Below, in pieces: positions 56,477 to 64,000 of a stretch of 64,000 nucleotides of DNA. The stretch is from Panicum virgatum (Eukaryota > Streptophyta > Magnoliopsida > Poales > Poaceae). Below the pieces are notes generated by a model. That model did no database searches and was not told where the DNA came from. It worked only from the letters and a program-made list of their open reading frames with translations. Every line of letters begins with the position of its first letter. Position 1 is the stretch's first letter. Location of the stretch: positions 17,468,403 through 17,532,402 of the forward strand of contig NC_053144.1 of the NCBI RefSeq assembly GCF_016808335.1, read 5' to 3'. A program made the translations under genes and the position numbers.

Positions 56477-56481
56477 GAAGG
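56477..56481. other. Presumed target duplication GAAGG (left side)
   Basis: The five bases preceding the LTR TGTAACACCC. The partner copy lies beyond the right edge, so this is presumed. Confidence 0.45.
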
Positions 56482-56842
56482 TGTAACACCCGGTTTATAA
56501 AAGAACATAAACCGAGCAATCATATACGTGCCAGGATCAAGTCACATGTATATACAACAGAATGAACAGTATATCATAGCACATATCACGTAAAAGACAT
56601 AATAAAGCGAATACGAATGTTATTTATTACAATAATGACAAAATGTCTGATACAGCGGAAGCGAAGTACAAAATACGATAAAGCTCTCCGAAGCTGAAGC
56701 AGGGCGCCACAGGGACGTCGACTGGGAGACGAACACCTAGAAGTCCTCGTAGTCCTGGTAGCGCTGGACGAACTCCCTCGTGTCGGCAGGAACTGAGCAG
56801 CAGTAGCGTAGCCAAGAGGAAAAATAAGAGAAGAGGCAAGAG

Positions 56843-56863
56843 TGAGTACACAACTTGTACTCA
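56843..56863. repeat. Conserved LTR hairpin, second family
   Basis: Arms TGAGTAC and GTACTCA with a 7-base loop; counterpart of 3550-3567. Confidence 0.55.
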
Positions 56864-57151
56864 ACAAGTATAACACAAACTATGAGGCTCTAGGCTGGCT
56901 GACTCAACTGCATTAGCTTTTAAGTGTTGGCAAAATTGTATTAAAGTACTACGAGTTGATGAATTATCATTAACCCAGTTACATAGTAATTAATCAAGAT
57001 TAAACATGTCACTACTGAGAACCAAGCCAAAACCAAGCCACCAAGGTAACCCCGAGAAGCACCTCCCTCGTCGGAAGGAGATAACTCCACTAATCAAAAG
57101 GAGGATCTGGGCCGCTCATAACCGTGAGCACGGCTAGTATACCAGTTTTAC

Positions 57152-57184
57152 ACTCTGCAGAGGTTGCACATCTTTACCCACAAG
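57152..57184. repeat. Conserved LTR block, second family
   Basis: ACTCTGCAGAGG, then TTTACCCACAAG; counterpart of 3898-3929. Confidence 0.5.
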
Positions 57185-59895
57185 TCGTGAGCTACGCTAG
57201 AGGTTCATCACACTTCCTTAGGTGAGATGACTAGCGACTCACTACGAGGCCTTTACAAAGAAACTCGTTGGTAGGGAGTAACCGCGAGGGTGGATCAGCG
57301 ACTATGGAGCAGGTCTAGTGGGCGTCAAGACACGAAGCACAGACGAGGCCACTCAGCACGAGGGCCATAGAAGCTTACCGCCCCTGCCCCGCAGGTAAGT
57401 TACTCCAAACCAAAAAGATCTAATTATTACGCCAAGTCTATCCCATTCTAGCCTTGTGGTAGCGCTGTTGTCCCAGGTTGTCGCTCTATGAACCGGTCCT
57501 TATGGAGAGTGGCCAACCAAGCACTAAGCACCGTGCTGGCCCCCTAAACCATGTTTCTACAAAATCATATTTTAACAAGACGTGAGCCACTCAAGCACGA
57601 AGCACAGAGGGCCACTCTCAGAATTAAGTTCAAGTAAACCATTAATCAAATTAATTAAAAAAAAGACCATTATGTGTTATAGCGTGGCACCTAGCACAAC
57701 TAACCAAAATGCAACCCAAAGGTATATATAAAGGATATAAAGTGGCTAGGAATGTCCTTATAGGCATACAGTATTAAAATGCAGTATGAAAATGTAATTA
57801 AAAGTGATAGGTTGTTCATGTTACACTTGCCTTCCTCGTACTGCTCTGGCTGCTGCTCAAACTGCTCGGAAGACGGCTGCTCCTGGTACTGGTACTGGGG
57901 CTCCTCAGATGGATCAACGTCTACTCACGAACACATGGCCAAAACAATGCACGATAATAAGCATACAAGCAAACACTAACAAAAACTAAGAAGACAGTAC
58001 ATCAATACATAACAACATCACACTAAACTACTCTAAAGCTGTTCTACGCGTTACAACGGTCGCGTGGACATAAAGAACGCTAAAAACGGAGCTAAAACGC
58101 ATAATCTAGGCTAAAAACAAGGTCTAGGGACCTATTTGTAAGAAAACTGAAGTTTCAGGGGCTTTTCTGCTAAAACCGAGGGCCTAAATGTAAATAAACA
58201 TTAACTCCAGGGTCTAACTCGCAAAAAGGACAGGGCTGGACGGCGGGTTCAAAATCTACAAAGCTCAGGGGCTAAAGTGTTAAAATATGGGCCTAACTGT
58301 AATTACTTTTGAAAGGCACAGGACTGCGGGTTGATTACTCAGAACTCGGGGGGCTCTTTAGCAAAAGGGTAAGGCCGAACCGGTATCTACGCTTACGGGC
58401 CGTTAGATCGGGATCGGATGGTTTGGATCTAAACGCGAGGCGATCTAATCTCAGCCACAGGGAACGGATCCGACGGCCAGGACGGTTCGGGCGCGTGGGG
58501 GCGGCGCGGCTCGCCGGGAACGCAAGCCCCGCGGCGGCACTCGACCGGAGAAGACCGAACTCGGCCTTCTCGGGACGGATTCGAGCGGGGCTGGGGTCTG
58601 GAAGTACCTACACGGCACGCGTGAAGCACCTGGGCATTCATCTGGGCTCGGGAAGGCCTGTGGAGGTGCAATCGATGGACGGGCGGAAGTTGCACGGCGG
58701 ACACCGTCGGCGTGCGGCCTTCGTGCTGTGCTGGGTCCAGATTTGGGCGCCAAAGGGTGCTAGTGCGCATGCAAAGCTGACCTAAGTCTGGGCAAGGCCA
58801 GCGCGAGTTCGTGCAGCGGTGCGGGGCATCCGCCACGGCGGAGCCATGGCGTGCGCGGCGGCGGAGCGCCGGAGCACGTCGTGCCAGCAGCTAGGGTGGC
58901 ACACGGCCTAATTAACTTAGCGCAAAAGATAGCGGGCAACGGGGCGGTGCTCACCGGGGGGTCGTGGTGGCCGGAGGCGCGACGCAGCGGGGTCGGCGGC
59001 GAAGTCCGACGGCGATGGCGTGGCGGAGCTCGTGGACCGGTCGCTGGGGTGGTCCTCCGGGCTCCGGATCTCCACGGGTCGCCGCGGGATGGTGCTGCGG
59101 AGGCATCACGGGGGTAAGGGGGGCTCTGGGTCGCCGGCGGCGAGGAATTAGGGCGGCGGAGGTTACCTGCAGCGGCGCCGAGATCCCCCTGGCGCGGCGG
59201 AGCAGAGCAAGGGCGGCGGCTAGGGTTTGCGGTGGCTGCGGATGGGAGGATGAGGGAGGCGCAGGGCTGCGGGGCCAATTAAAGGGGGCCCCGGGCATCT
59301 TGGGGAGGCGCGCCCAGGGAGAGGCCGGCGGGAATCGCGGCCGTGATCGCGGGCGGGCGTTGCGGGAGGAGGGGGACGAGTCTGGCCAGTGGGGTCGGCC
59401 TGTCAGTCGCAGGCGAGCGCGACGTGGCTGGTGAGGCGGGGAGAGGAATGGGCTGCAGCTGGGCTTCGGCGCTGGCGCGAGCGAGCGCGTTGGGCCGAGG
59501 TGAGGGCCGGGGTTGTTGGGCCCGCGGGGAGAGAAGGGAAAAGGCTGGGCCGCAGGGGAAAGAGCGGGCTGGGCTGGGAAGTTGGGTTTGGGCTGGGTTG
59601 CTGGGCTGACAGGGTTTGGGTTTCTTTTTATTTCTATTTCTAGTTCTCTTTTCTATTCCTAATTCAAACAAAGTTTGAATTCAAAAACAAATTTGAATTC
59701 AAACCTCACTCAAGCAATTAAAACTTATGCACCAGCATGAATGCAACACCAAAATTTAAACCTATGATAAAATTTTAATTACTTGTGAAACAAAATTAAA
59801 TTAAATGCAGGGCTAAACACAATAAACCTTGGAAATTTAAATAAAGCCAATTAAATTTATTGATAAATGCTGGAATTTAAAATTAGGGTGTTACA

Positions 59896-59912
59896 TACCC
59901 TACCCCCTTAAA
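59896..59912 (-). other. Polypurine tract of young element
   Basis: The minus strand reads CTTTAAGGGGGTAGGGTA immediately before LTR start TGTAACACCC (first base just outside). Confidence 0.85.
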
Positions 59913-59930
59913 GAAATCTCGTCCCGAGAT

Positions 59931-62900
59931 TTAGCTGGGCTGGCTAGCAAAGAGGTCTGGATATGTCTCCTTCAACTCATCTTCTCGCTCCCAGGTAGCC
60001 TCAGCTTCACTGTGGTGACTCCACTGAACTCTGCACATCTTGATGCGCTTGTTCCGGGTAACCCTCTCTGATGTCTCCAGAATCTTTACCGGATGCTCAG
60101 TATAAGTCAGATCTTCCTGCACATCGACTCCATCCAGGGGTGCCTGCTCCTCGGGTACTCGCAGACATCTCTTCAGCTGAGATATATGGAAGACATCATG
60201 AACTCCTGAGAGGCTGAGAGGTAACTCCAGGCGATAAGCAACTTCGCCTTTCCGCTCTAGCACCTTGAATGGCCCCACATATCGAGGTGCTAACTTCCCT
60301 TTGACATTGAATCTGCGGATTCCTCTCATCGGAGACACCTTCAGATACACATAATCACCGACACTGAAGGTCAGATCTCTCCGTTTGCCATCTGCATAGC
60401 TCTTCTGTCTGCTCTGTGCAATCCTCAGATTTTCTCGCACAGCCTGAACCATCTGCTCTGCATCATCTATGATCTCAGGGCCAAAGAGCTGCTTCTCACC
60501 GATCTGATCCCAATAGAGAGGAGTCCTGCATTTTCTGCCATACAATGCCTCGAAGGGGGACTTCTTCAGACTGGCCTGATAACTGTTGTTATATGAAAAC
60601 TCAGCATATGACAGGCACTTATCCCAACTAGTACCGTACTGAATGGCACAAGCTCTCAGCATATCCTCCAACACTTGGTTGGTTCTCTCTGTCTGCCCAT
60701 CTGTCTGAGGGTGATAAGCCGTACTGAAACGCAGCTTCGTATCCAACGAATCATGAAGCTGCTCCCAGAACCGAGAAGTGAACTGAGACCCTCTGTCAGA
60801 TATGATCTTCTTAGGCACACCATGTAAGCAGACAATCCGAGAGATGTACAACTCTGCAAGTCTAGCTCCGGAGTAAGTAGTGTTCACCGGAATGAAGTGA
60901 GCAACCCTCGTCAGACGATCCACTACTACCCAAATGGAGTTGTACCCTTTCTGAGTACGAGGCAATCCAACAATGAAGTCCATAGTGATTTCCTCCCATT
61001 TCCACTCTAGAATCTTCAAAGGCTGTAATAGACCTGCTGGCCTCTGATGCTCAGCCTTGACACGCTGACAGGTGTCACAAATAGCCACGTACTCTGCCAC
61101 TGAACGCTTCATCCCATACCACCAGAAACGTTCCTTCAGATCATAATACATCTTCGTGCTGCCCGGATGAATAGAGTAAGCTGTATCATGGGCCTCACTC
61201 AGAATCAACTTCCGGAGATCCTTCACATCTGAAACACAGATCCGGTTCTTGTACCACAAGGTACCCTGATCATCCTCTCTGAAATGAGGAGCCTTGCCCT
61301 TCTTGAGCAACTCTCGGATCTCCTGCAGCTTCTCATCATCTTTCTGATGCTGCCTGATCTCTGACTCTAGAGTCGGTACTGCCTCGAATGCTGTAGTGGA
61401 AGTATGATGCAAGAAGCCCAGACTCAACTGCTCGAACTCCTCGCATAACTCTGGAGGCATCTGGAAAGCCACGGCCATGTTGACATAACTTCTTCTGCTC
61501 AGAGCATCTGCTACAACATTGGCCTTGCCCGGATGATAGTGAATCTCCAGGTCATAATCCTTGACTAACTCTAGCCATCTTCTCTGCCGCATGTTCAGCT
61601 CATTCTGTGTGAAAATGTACTTGAGGCTCTTGTGATCAGTGTAGATATCACACCGCTGCCCATACAAGTAATGCCTCCAAATCTTCAGAGCATGCACAAC
61701 TGCGGCTAACTCAAGATCATGAGTGGGGTAGTTCAGCTCATGCTGACGTAACTGCCGTGAAGCATAAGCAATTACTCTGCCCTCCTGCATCAGAACACAC
61801 CCAAGACCATCCTTCGAAGCATCACAATATACCGTGAACCTCTTGGTCTGGTCTGGCAGAGTCAGGACTGGCGCCGTAGTCAACCTCTTCTTCAGCTCAT
61901 CAAAGGCCCTCTGACGCTCATCAGTCCACACGAAAGCCACATTTTTCTCCAGCAAAGAAGTCAAAGGCTTCGCGATCTTGGAGAAATTCTCAATGAACCT
62001 CCGATAATATCCAGCTAAGCCCAAGAAAGACCTGACTTCCTTTACTGTCTGCGGTGTCTCCCACTCTAGCACATCCTTCACCTTGCTCGGATCAACGGCA
62101 ATGCCTCCCTGAGAGATAACATGACCGAGGAATGGCACCTCGTCAATCCAGAACTCGCACTTGCTGAACTTGGCATACAGCTGATGCTCTCTCAATCTCT
62201 GCAATACGAGCCTCAGAAGCTCTTCATGCTCCTCCTCTGTCTTGGAGAAGATCAGAATATCATCAATAAAGATCACCACGAAAACATCCAGATAATCCAT
62301 GAAGACCATGTTCATTAGATGCATGAAGTAAGCCGGGGCATTAGTCAAGCCGAAGGACATGACTGTATACTCATATAGCCCGTACTTGCAGGTGAATGCC
62401 GTCTTCGGAATATCCCCAGGACGGATCCTCAGCTGAAAATAACCCGAACGAAGATCAATCTTCGAGAATATACGAGCACCTCGAAGCAGATCGAAGAGAT
62501 CCTCAATACGGGGCAGCGGATGCTTGTTCTTGATAGTGACTGCATTCAGTTCCCGGTAATCAACACACATTCTCTTCGAGCCATCCTTCTTATCTACCAG
62601 CAACAATGGAAAAGCCCAAGGAGAGAAGCTGCGACGGATATAGCCCTTGGCTAGCAACTCATCAATAGTTTTCTTGACTTCTTCATGCTCTATAGGTGCC
62701 ATACGGTAGGGCTGCTTTGCAATAGGAGCTGTGCCAGGCAAGAGATCAATACAAAACTCAATGGCGCGTTCAGGCGGCATACCTGGCAGATCATCCGGAA
62801 AGACATCCGGGAATTCAGACACCACGCGAATACCGTCCGTGGGTCTAGCCTCCATCTGATGAAGAAATCCAGAAGGCTCTGAAGCACTGACTGTCACCTC

Positions 62901-63881
62901 TTGGCCATCAGATGCCGATAAGTGAACTGTCCGCTGAGCACAATCAATACGGACTCCCCATCTGGTAAGAGTCTCCATGCCCAAAATCACATCTATCCCC
63001 GAGGAGTCAATAACTATCAAGCCAGTGCGGAACTTTACCCCCTTTATGACAATACTAACTCGGGAGCAGATAGAGCATGTACGAATCTGACCCCCAGGTG
63101 AGGTAACTACCATAGCTGTCCTCATACAAGAAACCGGTATACCATGCTGCTCGGCAAATGACTTGGAAATGAAAGAATGGGTAGCACCGGTATCGAAAAG
63201 CACTGTAGCGGGGTGAGAGTTGACCATGAACGTACCAATAACCACGTTAGGAGCCTCGGCCACTGACTCGGCCGTCACGTGGTTCACCCGGGCCTGTGCT
63301 GGCGCCCTGGGCTGAGCTGGGCGCCCCTGCTGTCCCGCCTGCGCCTTCCGGGGGCAAGTGTTGGCGTAGTGCCCCGGCTGGCCGCAGTGATAGCAGACAC
63401 GTGCAAGTGTCGAAGCCTGCTGTCCGGTAGGAGCTGCCGGACGTGGAGCCTGAGGTGCTGGCGGAGCTGGTGGAGCACGAGCCGGAGGTGCCGGTAACCT
63501 CGGGCCCTGACCTGCCTGCTGCTGCTGTCGAGGCGGGTACTGCTGCGGTGGCCTCTGCTGGTACTGCTGAGGAGGCCGGTACTGCTGCTGCTGGTACGGC
63601 TGAGGCTGCTGGAGGCGAGGACGAGTGTTACTGCCGGAAGCAACGGGGACAATCTTCCTCTTCTTGTCCTCCATCTCCAGGTGCTTGCGCTCAGTGTTGA
63701 GCGCACTGTCAACCAGATGGTTGAAGTCGTCGAAGCGGAGGTTGAGCAGCGCGTACTGGAGGTAGTCCTCAAGACCCTCCATGAAGTGCTCCTGCTTCTT
63801 GCGGTCATCCGCAACATCGGCAGGGGCGTAGCGAGCAAGCTGCAGAAAGCGATCACGATACTCCGTGACCGACATAGTCCC
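59931..63881 (-). CDS. Ty3/gypsy gag-pol polyprotein, intact exon 2
   Basis: About 1316 codons without a break. With residue 1 set at 63893, domains are: capsid ([15 protein letters not shown], 10-24), glutamine/proline-rich linker (95-155), CCHC knuckle C167/C170/H175/C180, protease LFDTGATHS (232-240), RT (400-570) with catalytic D480 and D544/D545 in FIDDIL, RNase H (685-800), integrase finger H902/H909/C939/C942, DDE core D972/D1033/E1069, GPF module near 1205, and a chromodomain-like end ([14 protein letters not shown], about 1265-1315). This is a Tekay/Del-type chromovirus; the chromodomain is thought to guide integration to heterochromatin. All catalytic residues are present, so recent activity is plausible. 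The frame begins at a splice acceptor, not a start codon. Confidence 0.9.
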   Translation of the reverse strand, partial: GTMSVTEYRDRFLQLARYAPADVADDRKKQEHFMEGLEDYLQYALLNLRFDDFNHLVDSALNTERKHLEMEDKKRKIVPVASGSNTRPRLQQPQPYQQQQYRPPQQYQQRPPQQYPPRQQQQAGQGPRLPAPPARAPPAPPAPQAPRPAAPTGQQASTLARVCYHCGQPGHYANTCPRKAQAGQQGRPAQPRAPAQARVNHVTAESVAEAPNVVIGTFMVNSHPATVLFDTGATHSFISKSFAEQHGIPVSCMRTAMVVTSPGGQIRTCSICSRVSIVIKGVKFRTGLIVIDSSGIDVILGMETLTRWGVRIDCAQRTVHLSASDGQEVTVSASEPSGFLHQMEARPTDGIRVVSEFPDVFPDDLPGMPPERAIEFCIDLLPGTAPIAKQPYRMAPIEHEEVKKTIDELLAKGYIRRSFSPWAFPLLLVDKKDGSKRMCVDYRELNAVTIKNKHPLPRIEDLFDLLRGARIFSKIDLRSGYFQLRIRPGDIPKTAFTCKYGLYEYTVMSFGLTNAPAYFMHLMNMVFMDYLDVFVVIFIDDILIFSKTEEEHEELLRLVLQRLREHQLYAKFSKCEFWIDEVPFLGHVISQGGIAVDPSKVKDVLEWETPQTVKEVRSFLGLAGYYRRFIENFSKIAKPLTSLLEKNVAFVWTDERQRAFDELKKRLTTAPVLTLPDQTKRFTVYCDASKDGLGCVLMQEGRVIAYASRQLRQHELNYPTHDLELAAVVHALKIWRHYLYGQRCDIYTDHKSLKYIFTQNELNMRQRRWLELVKDYDLEIHYHPGKANVVADALSRRSYVNMAVAFQMPPELCEEFEQLSLGFLHHTSTTAFEAVPTLESEIRQHQKDDEKLQEIRELLKKGKAPHFREDDQGTLWYKNRICVSDVKDLRKLILSEAHDTAYSIHPGSTKMYYDLKERFWWYGMKRSVAEYVAICDTCQRVKAEHQRPAGLLQPLKILEWKWEEITMDFIVGLPRTQKGYNSIWVVVDRLTRVAHFIPVNTTYSGARLAELYISRIVCLHGVPKKIISDRGSQFTSRFWEQLHDSLDTKLRFSTAYHPQTDGQTERTNQVLEDMLRACAIQYGTSWDKCLSYAEFSYNNSYQASLKKSPFEALYGRKCRTPLYWDQIGEKQLFGPEIIDDAEQMVQAVRENLRIAQSRQKSYADGKRRDLTFSVGDYVYLKVSPMRGIRRFNVKGKLAPRYVGPFKVLERKGEVAYRLELPLSLSGVHDVFHISQLKRCLRVPEEQAPLDGVDVQEDLTYTEHPVKILETSERVTRNKRIKMCRVQWSHHSEAEATWEREDELKETYPDLFASQPS

Positions 63882-63991
63882 CTGAATTGACAAAGACAGA
63901 TAGATATCGAAAGATTAACTCAAGATTCATAAGGATAGGACAAGGGGCATTAGCTCAAAAGAAAACGCTGAATGATTATACTTAAGATTAC
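63882..63991 (-). other. Intron in gag (110 bp, phase 0)
   Basis: On the minus strand AAGCAG|GTAATC (donor 63991) and TTTGTCAATTCAG|GGG (acceptor 63882). Upstream codons L-K-Q join G-T-M-S-V in frame. The homologous gags at 1-892 and 9753-11000 read Q-Q-G-S-M-S-V with no interruption. Reading through the intron meets a stop. Confidence 0.75.
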
Positions 63992-64000
63992 CTGCTTCAG
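63992..64000 (-). CDS. End of gag exon 1 (cut by window edge)
   Basis: Three codons (L-K-Q) before the donor site; the rest of the gag N terminus lies to the right of the window. Confidence 0.65.

Larger units (their letters stand above)
56482..59895 (-). mobile_element. 3' LTR of young Tekay-like element (3414 bp)
   Basis: On the minus strand it runs from TGTAACACCC to GGGTGTTACA, a 10-bp perfect terminal inverted repeat, longer than the usual TG...CA. A GC-rich leader occupies 58450-59600; open frames there look compositional. It shares the hairpin and the CTCTGCAGAG block with the LTR at 3220-6393. Confidence 0.85.
56482..64000 (-). mobile_element. Young Tekay-like gypsy element, nested in Tat element
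   Basis: Minus-strand element entering from the right edge: gag with intron, gag-pol, polypurine tract, 3' LTR (56482-59895). It interrupts the Tat element at 56482. The continuous 1.3-kb-codon frame without stops makes it the least decayed element in the window. Confidence 0.85.

Noticed and set aside
58309..59609. GC-rich frames in the right-hand LTR
   Set aside because: Present on both strands, low complexity, inside the LTR leader.

Overview
The window is eukaryotic plant nuclear DNA, almost certainly from a grass and probably a panicoid one. Evidence: two intron-rich HAK/KUP/KT potassium transporter genes, a Sirevirus-type Ty1/copia element, Tekay-like and Tat-like Ty3/gypsy elements, a CACTA-type MITE, and very GC-rich first exons and LTR leaders. 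The species cannot be read from the sequence. Host genes are few; most of the window is nested or truncated LTR retrotransposon.

Left block (1-11000, all minus strand): two copies of one Tekay-like Ty3/gypsy family share a single 3.17-kb LTR (3220-6393). To its right is a decayed gag-pol ending at the LTR polypurine tract. To its left come a tRNA-Met primer site, two related accessory genes (ORF A 2207-3079, ORF B 1171-2058), each followed by a similar AATAAA-bearing tail, and the gag of a younger copy that runs off the left edge. Centre-left (11001-16800): GC-rich repeats, a truncated sugar/polyol transporter, and pieces of two small-LTR retroelements in opposite orientations.

Host core (16900-46400): HAK-1 (17070-21399, 10 exons, 807 codons) and HAK-2 (39604-44040, 9 exons, 811 codons) are tandem paralogues in the same orientation. 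Between them lie a CACTA MITE with TAT target duplication, another MITE, short tandem repeats, and a complete 13.35-kb Sirevirus (26101-39453, AGAGC target duplication). The Sirevirus landed 10 bp upstream of the HAK-2 TATA box, so the old HAK-2 promoter is now more than 13 kb away and a viral-type U3 abuts the core promoter. Downstream of HAK-2 are an LRR receptor-kinase fragment and a small intact plant gene of unknown function (46142-46396).

Right block (47296-64000): a Tat-lineage element (LTR 47545-48754, decayed gag-pro and RT-RNaseH-aRNaseH-INT, six tandem hairpin repeats, then an antisense coiled-coil ORF) is interrupted at 56482 by a young Tekay-like element. That element has a 3.4-kb LTR with 10-bp perfect terminal inverted repeats, an unbroken gag-pol frame, and a 110-bp phase-0 intron in gag; it runs off the right edge.

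The most unusual material is the duplicated accessory-gene cassette of the left gypsy family, the gag intron of the right gypsy element, the terminator-like hairpin array between sense pol and the antisense ORF of the Tat element, and the Sirevirus splitting the HAK-2 promoter.
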